This document shows, in pieces, positions 50,398 to 59,450 of a stretch of DNA of 64,000 nt; positions within the stretch are counted from its first letter, which is position 1; the number at the start of each line of letters is the position of its first letter. The DNA comes from Actinomadura barringtoniae. Its GTDB lineage: Bacteria > Actinomycetota > Actinomycetes > Streptosporangiales > Streptosporangiaceae. Position numbers and translations under genes: made by a program. The notes beneath the pieces were generated by a model, which worked only from the letters and a program-made list of their open reading frames with translations, searched no databases and was not told the origin of the DNA. The DNA lies in assembly GCF_017573505.1 (NCBI RefSeq), contig NZ_JAGEOJ010000010.1:1-64000 (forward strand), read 5' to 3'.

Positions 50398-50639
50398 CCA
50401 TTCAGCCGAACGCAAGCAGACCCCCCCACGCTCAGCCAGCCGTCCCAGCAACTCGGCCGTCCCGCCGCCGCAGCCGTCCTGGCGGCGACCTCATCGTTCA
50501 CACCGAAGAGGTCATCAGCAGGCGCAGGAGATGCCGCAGATGGAGGCGGTGAACGGGCCGATGGCCCGCCGGGTGACCAGGCCTGCGCCAATGGCGACCG
50601 GGAAGCCCTCACACGCCCAGTACTCGGCCGTTCCGGCGT

Positions 50640-51738
50640 CTCGACTGTCCCAGTGACTCGGTCGTCCCGGCGTCACGGCCGTTCTGGCGGCTAGGTCGTC
50701 CCGGTGGCTCGGCCGTCCCTGCGACTCGCCGTCCCTGCGACTCGGCGCTCCCGCGATTCGGTCGTCCCAGTGACTCGTCCGTTCCGGCGACTCGGTCGCC
50801 CCGGCGTCATCGCCGCTCCGGCGGCTCGGTAATCCCGCGTCACGGTCATCCCTGCGGCTCGGCCGACCCCGCGACTCGGCCGCCCTGTGACTCGGCCGTT
50901 CGGGCGTCTCGGACGGCCCGGCGTCATCGCCGCTCCGGCGGCTCGGTAATCCCGCGTCACGGTCATCCCTGCGGCTCGGCCGACCCCGCGACTCGGCCGC
51001 CCTGTGACTCGGCCGTTCGGGCGTCTCGGTCGCCCCGGCGTCATCGCCGCTCCGGCGGCTCGGTAATCCCGCGTCACGGTCATCCCTGCGGCTCGGCCGA
51101 CCCCGCGACTCGGCCGCCCTGTGACTCGGCCGTTCGGGTGACTCGGTCGCCCCGGCGTCATCGCCGCTCCGGCGGCTCGGTAATCCCGCGTCACGGTCAT
51201 CCCTGCGGCTCGGCCGACCCCGCGACTCGGCCGCCCTGTGACTCGGCCGTTCGGGTGACTCGCTCGTCCCGGCGTCATCGCCGTTCTGGCGGCTCGGCCG
51301 CCCTGGCGTCACGGTCAGCTCGGCGGGTCGGTCGTCCCAGTGACCCGATCGTCCCAGTGACCCGGTCGTCCGCGCGGCTCGGTCGTCCCTGCGTCTTGGC
51401 CGTCCCCGCGCCCTGGCCGTCTCGGTGACGCGGCCGTTCGGGGCGCCTCGGTCGCTCGGCGTCATCGCCGCTCCGGCGTCTCGGTTATCCCTGCGCGGCT
51501 CGGACGTCGCCGCGACCCGGCCGACCCTGTGACTCGGCCGCCCTGTGACTCGGCCGCCCTGTGGTTCGGCCGTTTGGGTGACTCGCTCGTCCCGGAGTCA
51601 TCGCCGTTCTGGCGGCTCGGTCATCCCGGCGTCACGGTCGTCACCGGGACGGCCGACCCTGCGTCTTGGCGGTCCCGGTGACGCGGCCGTTCGGGTGACC
51701 CGTCCGTTCCGGCGTCATCACCGTTGGCCGGTTCGGTG
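50640..51738. repeat. 1.1-kb GC-rich minisatellite with 117-bp higher-order unit
   Basis: The whole stretch consists of short CTCGG(C/T)CGTCCCGGCG-like motifs. From 50831 to about 51270 they are organised in four nearly identical 117-bp units starting AATCCCGCGTCACGGTCATC at 50831, 50948, 51065 and 51182; outside they are degenerate. 117 is 39 codons, so long frames stay open on the minus strand, but no start or homology supports a gene. With 50398-50639 (no gene seen) this is the longest gene-free part of the window. Confidence 0.9.
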
Positions 51739-51739
51739 A

Positions 51740-52279
51740 CTATGCCGCCGCGGTCGTCTCGGCTGTGGCGGTCAGGACAGCGCGGCCGAGGATGTGGCCG
51801 GCCATGGTGAAGCCGAGGACGGCCGGGGTGGCGTCGGCCGGAACGCCGATGGACTCGACGTCCAGGGCGTGCACCACGATGAAGTAGCGGTGCGGGCCGT
51901 GGCCGGCGGGTGGGGCGGCGCCGATGTAGCGGGCCATGCGCGCGTCGTTCGGCAGCTGGAAGGCACTGTCCGGCAGGCCCGAGCCGGTCTCGTCGCCGGC
52001 TCCCTCGGGCAGTTCGCTCACAGCGGCCGGGATGTCGGCGACGGCCCAGTGCCAGAACCCCGACCCGGTAGGAGCGTCAGGGTCATAGACCGTGACGGCG
52101 TAGCTCTTGGTGCCCTCAGGGGCGCCGCTCCAGGACAGATGCGGCGACAGGTCCTTGCCGCCGGGCAGTCCGGACGAGAGTTGCTCGTCCGACCAGGCGG
52201 CGCCGTGGTCAACGGAGGTGCTGGTGACGGTGAACGAGGCCGCCTCGGGAAGGCGGGCGAAGGGGTTGTTAGCAGTCAT
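51740..52279 (-). CDS. PEBP (YbhB/YbcL, Raf-kinase-inhibitor-like) protein
   Basis: 179 residues with the phosphatidylethanolamine-binding-protein signatures VYDPDAPTGSGFWHW and GPHRYFIVVHALD. Function in bacteria is unclear. ATG 52279 is preferred; ATG 52291 in the same frame is possible. Divergent from a GntR gene with a palindrome between them. Confidence 0.92.
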   Translation of the reverse strand: MTANNPFARLPEAASFTVTSTSVDHGAAWSDEQLSSGLPGGKDLSPHLSWSGAPEGTKSYAVTVYDPDAPTGSGFWHWAVADIPAAVSELPEGAGDETGSGLPDSAFQLPNDARMARYIGAAPPAGHGPHRYFIVVHALDVESIGVPADATPAVLGFTMAGHILGRAVLTATAETTAAA

Positions 52280-52298
52280 GCAATCGACCATAACACAA

Positions 52299-52310
52299 AT
52301 AATCGATTAT
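52299..52310. promoter_or_regulatory. ATAATCGATTAT operator
   Basis: Perfect 12-bp AT-rich palindrome centred between the PEBP and GntR starts; the typical form of a GntR-type site. Confidence 0.65.
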
Positions 52311-52324
52311 CTTCTGGATCGTCT

Positions 52325-53077
52325 ATGCTGACCTCCGTGACTCGGACTCAAGCCCCTGCGGGGAAGCAGATGCTCTCCGAACAGGTCTACGCGCACCTGC
52401 GGGACGCGATCATGCGCGGCATCTACGCCCCCGGCGCCGCGCTGAAGCCGCAGGACCTCGCCAAGGAGCAGGGCGTGAGCCTGGCAGTCGTACGCGAGGC
52501 GCTGGTCCGCCTGGTCGGCGAGGGCTTGGCCGACCGGCTGCCCAACCGCGGCTTCGCGGTGCCGGCGTTCTCCGACCGCCGCTGGCAGGAGATCGCGGAG
52601 GCCCGCCGCACCATCGAGCCGGTCGTGCTGCGCATGTCCATCGAACGCGGCGACCTCGACTGGGAGTCCCGCGTACGAGCCGCCCACCACCGTCTCGACC
52701 GCACACCGCCGTACGAGCCGGACAATGGCGAGTACTACACCGAAGCCTGGTCAGAGGCCCACCGCGTCTTCCACCGCACCCTCCTAGAGGGCTGCGGCAA
52801 CCCCGTCCTGCTGGAGACGTTCGACCGCATGTGGATCGCCAGCGAACTCGCCCGCCGGTGGTCCGCCCACCGCGACCCCGACCGCGACGGCATCGCCGAA
52901 CACCGCCGCCTCGAAGAGGCCGCCTTGACCCGCGACGCCGACACCGCCGCCCAGGTCCTGGCTCAACACCTAACCCTGACCGCCGCCGCCCTGACGGATG
53001 CCGCCCTGACGGATGCCGCCCTGACGGATGCCGCCCTGACGGATGCCGCCCAGACGGATGCCGCCCAGACCAACTGA
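52325..53077 (+). CDS. GntR-family (FCD-like) transcriptional regulator
   Basis: 250 residues: winged helix (LAKEQGVSLAVVREALVRLVGEG; motif region about 45-67) and helical effector domain (HRVFHRTLLEGCGNPVLL). The last ~30 residues are ALTDA repeats (ALTDA x4, AQTDA x1, AQTN), encoded by a 15-bp tandem repeat. The divergent PEBP gene and the gene itself are likely targets. Confidence 0.88.
   Translation: MLTSVTRTQAPAGKQMLSEQVYAHLRDAIMRGIYAPGAALKPQDLAKEQGVSLAVVREALVRLVGEGLADRLPNRGFAVPAFSDRRWQEIAEARRTIEPVVLRMSIERGDLDWESRVRAAHHRLDRTPPYEPDNGEYYTEAWSEAHRVFHRTLLEGCGNPVLLETFDRMWIASELARRWSAHRDPDRDGIAEHRRLEEAALTRDADTAAQVLAQHLTLTAAALTDAALTDAALTDAALTDAAQTDAAQTN
52983..53072. repeat. 15-bp in-frame repeat at the GntR 3' end
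   Basis: Units of GCCGCCCTGACGGAT, five codons each, about six copies ending at the stop codon. Confidence 0.9.
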
Positions 53078-53082
53078 TCCTG

Positions 53083-53919
53083 TCAGCCGAGGTCTGCGGT
53101 GAGTTCTCGGGCGTGTTGGGCTGCGGCCGGATCGTCCATGCTGATGGCGAGTTCGTAGGCCGCGCGTGCGCCGGCCTTGTCATCGTTCTCCGCCAGCATG
53201 GTGCCCAGGCTGATCGCTGCCGCGGGGGAGTAGCGGGGGTGGCCCATGTCGATGGCCTGTTGAAAGGACGCCCGTGCCCGATCGATCTCTCCCAGTCGCT
53301 TGAGCAGGTAGCCGAGGTTGGCCGCAGATATGCAAGCGAACTCTGGGTGGCCGGACTCGATGGCGCGTTGGTACGCGGTCTGCGCCTCGTCGGTGTTTCC
53401 CTGCTTCTTGAGCATGATCCCCAGGTTGAAGGCGGCCATGGAACCGTGCTCCGGGTGGCCGGAGTCCATCGCCTGCAGGTACGCCGCGTGGGCCTTCTGC
53501 AGGTCGCCTTGGTTTTCGAGCAGAGTCGCCAGCCTTCCGGCCGCCTCGGGCGCCACGTCCTCCTCACCCGAGTCGATGGCCCTTTGGTAGGCCGCTCGCG
53601 CCCCGTTCAGATCTCCTTGCTCTTCGAGAACCATGGCGAGGTTGATCGCGGCGAACGGTGCGATGTCCGGAAAGCCGGTGTCGAGCGCCAACTGGTAGGC
53701 GTCCCGCGCGCCGTCCAGATCCCCGTGCCGACTGAGCAGAGACCCGAGGTTGACCGCGGACGCCGCCGTGGTGTCCGGAAAGCCGAGGTCGATCGCACGC
53801 TGATAGGCCTTTCGCGCCAGCTCGTCGTCGCCCTGCGCTTCCTCGAGCCACATCCCGTCGCTCATGTGGCGACGAGCCTGGTCGTGGGGGCCGAGCTCCG
53901 AGCCTCTCTCCTCGCTCAC
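53083..53919 (-). CDS. TPR-repeat protein
   Basis: 278 residues made of about seven 34-36-residue repeats of the form AYQRAIDSGHPE...AAINLGxLLxxxGDLDGAR, a TPR/Sel1-like solenoid. No signal peptide, catalytic domain or membrane segment. It would be a cytoplasmic scaffold. Neighbours give no partner. Confidence 0.85.
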   Translation of the reverse strand: MSEERGSELGPHDQARRHMSDGMWLEEAQGDDELARKAYQRAIDLGFPDTTAASAVNLGSLLSRHGDLDGARDAYQLALDTGFPDIAPFAAINLAMVLEEQGDLNGARAAYQRAIDSGEEDVAPEAAGRLATLLENQGDLQKAHAAYLQAMDSGHPEHGSMAAFNLGIMLKKQGNTDEAQTAYQRAIESGHPEFACISAANLGYLLKRLGEIDRARASFQQAIDMGHPRYSPAAAISLGTMLAENDDKAGARAAYELAISMDDPAAAQHARELTADLG

Positions 53920-54317
53920 GTCCCTGTCTCCTCTGAGTGCTCGCGAAAGATCCCATATTCACACCGTCGGGATCAGATCCCGACACGAACGACATGCCGC
54001 CCCGACCGGTCGGGCGTACGTCCCAGGTGCGGGCGAGCCGGTCGAGGACGCAGACACCCGGCTCCTGATGGCGGGATTGTGGAACTGTCCCGGGTGAGTC
54101 TGATGGCCTGGCTCGGTCGCGCTCTGTGAACGGCGTTTGAGCAGTTGAGGCCGGTGTGCGCGGGGTGGCTCGTTGGAGCTCCGGGGCGGAATCTGGAGTG
54201 AGGGTTCTGAGGTGATCTGGGTCACGGCGGGAAAATAGGGGCGAACAAATGGTCATCCGGGTGCCGTCATAACCAATGAACCCGCTCCCGCTGCACCAGA
54301 AGAGGTGACCCACTCCC
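53920..54317. other. Gene-free gap before the DUF4232 lipoprotein
   Basis: About 400 bp without a supported gene; open frames here are short and without homology. The right part is less GC-rich (GGGAAAATAGGGG near 54230) and carries the Crp-type site at 54212, so it is the promoter region of the lipoprotein. Confidence 0.5.
54212..54225. promoter_or_regulatory. Putative Crp-type binding site upstream of the lipoprotein
   Basis: GTGATCTGGGTCAC fits GTG-N6-GNCAC and matches the site at 37898 in 13 of 14 bases. It lies 92 bp before the lipoprotein start. Confidence 0.5.
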
Positions 54318-55007
54318 ATGACCGTGAACCGAGTGAAGCTCAGCATCCTGGCCGTCGGCGCTGCCGTTCTCGCCACCGCTGCGACCGGCTGCAACGCCTC
54401 CGTCGGCGAAGGCCAGGGCAACGGGTCGTCGCAGCCCGCGCAGGGTGGCTCGACCTCCAATAACGGCGGAAACGGCGCCGGCAACGGGTCCGGCAATGGG
54501 TCGGGTAATGGCGCCGGTAACGGAAATTCTTCGGGGAACCATAATGTCCCCGTTAAAGCGTCGAACCGTTGCACCACGACCGCTCTGCACCCCGAACTGA
54601 CCATGCAGAACGCCGGTGGCAGCGTCGCGAGCTGGATGCTCACCGTGACCAACAACGGCAGCCGCACCTGCACGTTGTACGGCTACCCGAGCTTCGGCCT
54701 GAAGAACGCCGCCGACGAGCTCCTCGGCGACTCCAAGACCGTCTACGTCCAGCACCCCGGCGCCGCGACGAGCATCACGCTGCGCCCCGGCCGCACCGCA
54801 TTCGCCGGCGTGAAGTGGAACGTCTGCTCCGACGGCGACCTGATCGGCGGCCTGGTGCTGACGCCTCCTGGCGAGCGCTCCAACACCCCGGTCAACCTCG
54901 AGGGCATCGGCCACTCGCAGGAGGTTCCGAGCCTCAAGCTCTGCAGCCACAGCGTCACCGCCGGCACGTTCCAGCCGAGCAGCCAGGGCGTCGTCTTCCC
55001 CTCCTAG
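54318..55007 (+). CDS. DUF4232 lipoprotein
   Basis: 229 residues: lipoprotein signal with lipobox ending ATGC (C25), a Gly/Asn/Ser linker of about 45 residues (NGAGNGSGNGSGNG), then a DUF4232 domain with paired cysteines (SRTCTLYGYP; NVCSDGD; LKLCSHS). Surface exposed; function unknown. GAGGTGA precedes ATG 54318 by 11 bp. Confidence 0.9.
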   Translation: MTVNRVKLSILAVGAAVLATAATGCNASVGEGQGNGSSQPAQGGSTSNNGGNGAGNGSGNGSGNGAGNGNSSGNHNVPVKASNRCTTTALHPELTMQNAGGSVASWMLTVTNNGSRTCTLYGYPSFGLKNAADELLGDSKTVYVQHPGAATSITLRPGRTAFAGVKWNVCSDGDLIGGLVLTPPGERSNTPVNLEGIGHSQEVPSLKLCSHSVTAGTFQPSSQGVVFPS

Positions 55008-55040
55008 CGAGCATCACCGATCACGGCGTGGGCTACCGGC

Positions 55041-55847
55041 CTACGCCGCGTTCGGCGTGAAAGACCCGGCGTGGTCCTCCGCCCACTCGGCGAACGTGCG
55101 GGACCGGCCGAGCAGTTCTTGAACGGTGGTCGTGCTCGGGCCCGGCTCCTTCAGGCAGGCGGCCAGGTAGCCCAACATGCGATCGGGAACGTCCTCCGGA
55201 AGCCCCTGCGCGAGCATCGCATCGCGGACTTGGTTCGGGCTCACCTCGATGAACGGGACTCCCAGGATGCGTGCCCGGTCCAGTTGGCTCAGCGACTCGG
55301 GCCCGGTCAACGCGAAGGCGCGGTTCGACGGCGGCGGATCCAGGAGAGCGTGCACGGCGACTTCGGCGATGTCCTTCTCGTGAATGGGTGAGGTCGCCGC
55401 CTCCCCATAGGCCCCTCGTACGGCACCCATCGCGGAGATCTGCGGCGCCCACGCCAGCGAGTTGGCCGCGAAGTCGGAGCAGCGCAGGAACGTCCAGTCC
55501 AGGCCTGACGCGCGTACCGCCGACTCGGCCGCCTTGAACTCCTCCGCGAACCGCGCGTACCCGCCGCCGTACTCCACCGTGATCGCCGACAGCAGTACGG
55601 CGCGGCGCACGCCTTCGCCGGCGGCCTGGCTGAGAAGCGCCTCCAGCGAGCCGCCGACCGCGCGCAGCGAGATCACGATCGCCTCCGCGTCGCCCAGCGG
55701 CAGGTCCGCAGGCGTCGCGACGTCCACTCCGGGAGGGAACGACGCCTCCGGATCGCGGCTGACCGCCGTCGTCTTCTCGCACGCCTCGGCCAGGAGGTTC
55801 ACGATCTCGCGACCGACGTTGCCGGTCGCACCGGTGACCACGTACAT
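55041..55847 (-). CDS. NmrA-like NAD(P)-binding protein
   Basis: 268 residues, atypical SDR/NmrA fold with TGATGNVGREIV (residues 5-16), SAITVEYGGG and LRCSDFAANSLAW. The family includes redox sensors and quinone-oxidoreductase-type QorB proteins. GGAGAG precedes ATG 55847. Divergent from MarR across a split dyad, so induction by an electrophile or quinone is plausible. Confidence 0.88.
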   Translation of the reverse strand: MYVVTGATGNVGREIVNLLAEACEKTTAVSRDPEASFPPGVDVATPADLPLGDAEAIVISLRAVGGSLEALLSQAAGEGVRRAVLLSAITVEYGGGYARFAEEFKAAESAVRASGLDWTFLRCSDFAANSLAWAPQISAMGAVRGAYGEAATSPIHEKDIAEVAVHALLDPPPSNRAFALTGPESLSQLDRARILGVPFIEVSPNQVRDAMLAQGLPEDVPDRMLGYLAACLKEPGPSTTTVQELLGRSRTFAEWAEDHAGSFTPNAA

Positions 55848-55871
55848 GATGCTCTCCGTTCTGTACGATAT

Positions 55872-55916
55872 GGAAGTCATAATATATTGATTTGAGAGAA
55901 AGAAAATATGACTTCC
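55872..55916. promoter_or_regulatory. Split inverted repeat in the NmrA-MarR divergon
   Basis: GGAAGTCATA (55872-55881) and TATGACTTCC (55907-55916) are perfect 10-bp arms 25 bp apart, enclosing an AT-rich promoter. The right arm overlaps the MarR start codon. Confidence 0.65.
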
Positions 55917-56363
55917 GTAACATCTCGGCGGCGCATCAGGACCGGCCTGCGCGAACTCGGTCTCCAGCTGGCCCTGCTCAACAGGAAGGTCAGCACCCGC
56001 GTGGCCCTCAAGGACGTCGATCTGGACTGCCTCGACATCGTCGCCACGCACGGTCCGCTGGGCCCGAGCGCCCTGGCCAAGCGCGCGGGCCTGCACCCGG
56101 CGACGATGACCGGCATCCTCGACCGCCTGGAGAAGGGCGGCTGGATCGCCCGCGAACGCGACCCGCAGGACCGCCGGGCCGTTCAGATCAAGGCGCTGAA
56201 CGACCGCAACCGCGAGCTCTACGGCCACTTCGCCGGGATGAACGCCTCAGTCGAGCAGATCTGCGTGACCTACGACGACGAGCAACTCAAGGTCATCGCG
56301 GGCTTCCTGGAGAAGGTCGCCGAGGCCGGCCAGACCGCGACTCAGGAACTGGCGGGCGACTGA
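55908..56363 (+). CDS. MarR-family transcriptional regulator
   Basis: 151 residues with MarR HTH GPSALAKRAGLHPATMTGIL and wing RDPQDRRAVQIK. ATG 55908 lies within the operator, so leaderless or very short-leadered translation is probable. The last 22 bp overlap the convergent lhgO gene. Confidence 0.9.
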   Translation: MTSVTSRRRIRTGLRELGLQLALLNRKVSTRVALKDVDLDCLDIVATHGPLGPSALAKRAGLHPATMTGILDRLEKGGWIARERDPQDRRAVQIKALNDRNRELYGHFAGMNASVEQICVTYDDEQLKVIAGFLEKVAEAGQTATQELAGD

Positions 56364-57532
56364 AAGACCCGTTCGACCACGTACTCGGCGATGGCCAGCG
56401 ACGAGGTGGCCGCAGGCGAAGGCGCGTTCCGCACCGTGGTGATCGGCCCGAGCGTCCCGATCCGGAAGTCGTCCACCAGCGAGCCGTCCGGATCCACCGC
56501 CTGCGCACGCACTCCCGCAGGCGCGGGCACCATGTCGGCCGCCGCCAACTCGGGCACGAACGCCTGCGCCTCCGCCAGAAACGCGCGCTTCACGGCCGAC
56601 CCGTACATCTCCTTCAGGCCCGTACGCCAATGCTGCCGCGCAAGGTGCCGGAAGCCCGGCCAAGCCAACGTCTCCCAGAGGTCACCGGCCCGGAAGTCGC
56701 GCCGCCGATACCCCTCCCTGGCAAGCGCCAGCACCGCGTTCGGCCCGATGTCCACACCACCGTCGACCCGCCGCGTGAAGTGCACTCCGAGGAACGGATA
56801 GCGCGGATCCGGCACCGGATAGATCAGCCCGCGAACCAGCTCCGTCCGCGCCGGAACGAGCCGGTAATACTCACCGCGAAACGGCACGATCGCAGGCGCC
56901 GGAGAATCCCCGGCCAGCCGAGCGACCCGGTCCGACTGCAACCCGGCGCACACGATCAGCCGATCGAAGACCTCCCCGTTCACCACGACCTTGTCGCCCG
57001 CCCGCAGCAACCGCGTGACCTCGAACCCCAGCTTGATCGTGCCGCCCGCCTTGCGCACGTCATCGGCGTACGCCCGCGCCACCGCCGGAAAGTCCACGAT
57101 CGCCGTATGCGGCGAATGCAACGCGGCGACCCCCGCCGCGTGCGGCTCGACCTCACGCAACCCGGCCGCCGACAACCGCCGCAGACCCGGCACTCCGTTC
57201 TCCGTCGCGCGCCGTTCGATCTCCGCCAACGCACCGAGCTCCGACTCGTCGCGCGCGACGACCACCTTCCCGCACTCGTCGAACGGCAGCCCGCGCTCGC
57301 CGCAGTAGTCCTTCAACAGCCCGATCCCGCGCCGGCACAGCGTCGCCTTCAGCGAGCCGGGCGCGTAATAGAGCCCCGCATGCGCGACCCCGCTGTTGTG
57401 CCCGGTCTGATGCGCCGCGACCCGGTCTTCCTTCTCCAGAACGGTGACCGAGTCGTCCGGCCGCACCTCCGCCAGCCGCCGCGCCACCGCAAGCCCCAGG
57501 ATCCCCGCGCCCACCACACCGATACGAGTCAC
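56342..57532 (-). CDS. lhgO: L-2-hydroxyglutarate oxidase (LhgO)
   Basis: 396 residues, FAD-dependent DAO-type oxidoreductase. Dinucleotide motif GAGILGLAVARRL near the N-terminus, HNSGVAHAGLYYAPGS (LhgO hallmark), and the C-terminal RNAPSPAATSSLAIAEYV block. It oxidises L-2-hydroxyglutarate to 2-oxoglutarate, a metabolite-repair step coupled to the respiratory chain. No partner gene is adjacent. Confidence 0.93.
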   Translation of the reverse strand: MTRIGVVGAGILGLAVARRLAEVRPDDSVTVLEKEDRVAAHQTGHNSGVAHAGLYYAPGSLKATLCRRGIGLLKDYCGERGLPFDECGKVVVARDESELGALAEIERRATENGVPGLRRLSAAGLREVEPHAAGVAALHSPHTAIVDFPAVARAYADDVRKAGGTIKLGFEVTRLLRAGDKVVVNGEVFDRLIVCAGLQSDRVARLAGDSPAPAIVPFRGEYYRLVPARTELVRGLIYPVPDPRYPFLGVHFTRRVDGGVDIGPNAVLALAREGYRRRDFRAGDLWETLAWPGFRHLARQHWRTGLKEMYGSAVKRAFLAEAQAFVPELAAADMVPAPAGVRAQAVDPDGSLVDDFRIGTLGPITTVRNAPSPAATSSLAIAEYVVERVFQSPASS

Positions 57533-57627
57533 CCGCCGATGCTAACCGCGGACCTGGACCCTGGCCGAGCAGAGAGCGGGGCGGGGTCGAGGTTCGGGGT
57601 GTTGTCGGTCGGTCGACTGTGCGGTCT

Positions 57628-57690
57628 GCGGCTAGCGGTCTGCGGTCTGCGCCCTGCGCCCTGCGCCCTGCGCCCTGCGGTCTGCGGCCC
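57628..57690. repeat. Heptamer microsatellite
   Basis: About nine 7-bp units alternating GCGGTCT and GCGCCCT lie between lhgO and the left end of the HNH repeat element. The rest of 57533-57692 holds nothing recognisable. Confidence 0.8.
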
Positions 57691-57692
57691 TT

Positions 57693-58040
57693 GCGGCATC
57701 GGTCACCCCTTCCGCTGGGGCTGGGCGCCCGGCTGCGGGTTGGTGGTGGCTAAAGGCCAAAAAGCTCGGCGACGAGAAGGGTGAGTGGGCAGCTGGGGTT
57801 GCTGTTCGGCTGCGAGGTGGAGTGGCTGCTTATGTTCGAACCCTTAGCGCGCTTCGCGCGGAATGGGCGGCATCGGTCACCCCTTCCGTTTCGGCCGCTG
57901 TCCGGCTGCCGGGGTGGGTGCTGGTTGAAGGCCGAAAAACTCGGCGACGAGGAAGGAAGGGGCGGGGCCGGGGGCTGGGTTGTTCGGGTGCAGGTCTCAC
58001 GGGGCTGGACTACAAGCTTTGATAGCCGCGCTTCGCGCGG
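57693..58040 (-). repeat. Left array of the 174-bp repeat (two copies, inverted)
   Basis: Two copies in reverse orientation relative to the right array, each ending in the palindrome GCGCGCTTCGCGCGG (57847-57861) or CCGCGCTTCGCGCGG (58026-58040). Each contains the segment that on the other strand reads CCTCGTCGnCGAGnTTTTCGGCC and a short GC hairpin. Confidence 0.88.
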
Positions 58041-58062
58041 AAAGGCGCCATCGAAAGAATCT

Positions 58063-58080
58063 TCGAATATTTCTATTCGA
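58063..58080. promoter_or_regulatory. TCGAATA-N4-TATTCGA dyad before the HNH gene
   Basis: Perfect 7-bp inverted repeat in a markedly AT-rich promoter. It begins 22 bp after the left repeat array and ends 37 bp before the start codon. TAAAAT at 58105 could be a -10 box. Confidence 0.55.
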
Positions 58081-58117
58081 TCATGAAAATGGCGGAGAGT
58101 GATGGTAAAATAACGGT

Positions 58118-59380
58118 ATGAGTTCGATCGTGGCGGGCACCGAATCCGCTTCCATCCGGCAGTTGGTGGAAGCGGCATCCGTCATTCTCTCTGAGCTCAT
58201 CAATCGACCCGCGCCCGAGTCCGGCACGGCCTGCATGGAATTGGCCGAAGCGCTGGCCACCGTCACCGATCAGGCCGAGCACGTGCTGGCCGGGCTGATC
58301 GCGGTCGTCGACCGGACGGGCGAGATGAAGCACTGGGGCCTGCCCTCCACCCAGGCCTGGCTGCGCTGCCGGATGGGCATGCGCGAAGGCCGCGCCAAAG
58401 AGCGCATCACGCTGGCTCGGCAACTTCACCGGCTCGGCCGTGTCCGCACAGGCCTGGCCGCTGGTGAGCTGTCGTTCGGTTACGCGGCCACCATTGCTGA
58501 CGCTGTGCAGCGTCTCAATGACGATGACACCGCAGCGGCCGAGGACATTCTTCTCACCGCCGCATGCGAGGGTTTGTCGGCGGGGAAGGTCGCCAAGCTC
58601 GGCGGGAAGATTCATGACCTGGTGCGTGAGTACAACGGTGAGGAGAAGCCGCCCGAGGATGTGCAGCGGGGTTATGAGCGGTCCTGGGTGACGGTGAGCC
58701 GGTCGCTGGATGGGGGTTGCTATCTGAAGGGGTGGCTCAACCCTGAGGACACCGCGATCCTGGATGGGACGTTGGCGCCGTTGGCCAAGCCTGCCGGGGT
58801 CGATGACCGTCGTGATTTGGGTGAGCGGACCGCCGCTGCTCTCACTTCGGTGCTGGCTGGTGGCCATGGTGCGACGCGGGTGACGGTGATCGCTGACCTG
58901 GAGACGCTGACCGGTGCCGATGTGCCCGGGCGACTGCGGGACGGCACGTTGATTCCGGCCGAGCAGGTCCGCCGGTTGGCGTTGACCGCCGGTGTCTCAC
59001 CCCTGATCTTCGGACGCGGACACGTGCCCCTGTATCTGGGCCACACGGTCCGGATCGCCAGCGCTGGCCAACGCCGCGTCCTGGAGACCCTGTATGACAC
59101 GTGCGCGGTGCACGGGTGTGAGGTGCCGGGTTTCCTGTGCGAGGTCGACCACGTCGACGGGTGGGCGCTGGGAAGCCCGACCGACATCGACAAGCTGACG
59201 CTGTGCTGCGGGTGGCACAACCGGTGGAAACACACCAACCCGCAGCAGATGCAGATCAGTAAGAGCGACGGCCGGTTCGTTTATCGGACGTTGGCGCCGG
59301 ATGGGATCGCACGGGCGCGAAGATCGATCCCCGAACACGACGCCAACCCCTGGCGCGACGATCAACCTCTAGCTGCCTGA
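58118..59380 (+). CDS. DUF222/HNH endonuclease (13E12 repeat family)
   Basis: 420 residues. Residues ~20-290 are the helical DUF222/13E12 region (LAEALATVTDQAEHVLAGL, then AWLRCRMGMREGRAKERITLA, in the family order). Residues ~335-395 are the HNH nuclease: CAVHGCEVPG zinc knuckle, the catalytic DHVDGW, LTLCCGWHNRWKH. All zinc and catalytic residues are present, so the enzyme should be active as a nicking or double-strand DNA endonuclease. Codon use is less GC3-biased in the middle of the gene than in neighbours (many GTG/GGT/GAT codons), a sign of acquisition. Repeat arrays flank it on both sides. Confidence 0.9.
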   Translation: MSSIVAGTESASIRQLVEAASVILSELINRPAPESGTACMELAEALATVTDQAEHVLAGLIAVVDRTGEMKHWGLPSTQAWLRCRMGMREGRAKERITLARQLHRLGRVRTGLAAGELSFGYAATIADAVQRLNDDDTAAAEDILLTAACEGLSAGKVAKLGGKIHDLVREYNGEEKPPEDVQRGYERSWVTVSRSLDGGCYLKGWLNPEDTAILDGTLAPLAKPAGVDDRRDLGERTAAALTSVLAGGHGATRVTVIADLETLTGADVPGRLRDGTLIPAEQVRRLALTAGVSPLIFGRGHVPLYLGHTVRIASAGQRRVLETLYDTCAVHGCEVPGFLCEVDHVDGWALGSPTDIDKLTLCCGWHNRWKHTNPQQMQISKSDGRFVYRTLAPDGIARARRSIPEHDANPWRDDQPLAA

Positions 59381-59385
59381 CCAAG

Positions 59386-59410
59386 GCCCGGAGCCTCACC
59401 CGCTCCGGGC
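59386..59410 (+). terminator. Hairpin after the HNH gene
   Basis: GCCCGGAG / CTCCGGGC, 8-bp perfect stem and 9-nt loop, 6 bp after the stop. Confidence 0.7.
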
Positions 59411-59450
59411 TACAGGCACGCCCACCCTCGCCCCTGACCTGGACGCCTTC

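Noticed and set aside
50515..51465. Minus-strand 316-codon frame of 39-residue repeats
   Set aside because: It follows from the 117-bp period being a multiple of three. Several frames are open on the same stretch, and none has a ribosome site or homology.
51794..53077. Long version of the GntR gene starting at 51794
   Set aside because: The N-terminal part is antisense to the PEBP gene. The regulator's own operator and ATG 52325 define the real start.
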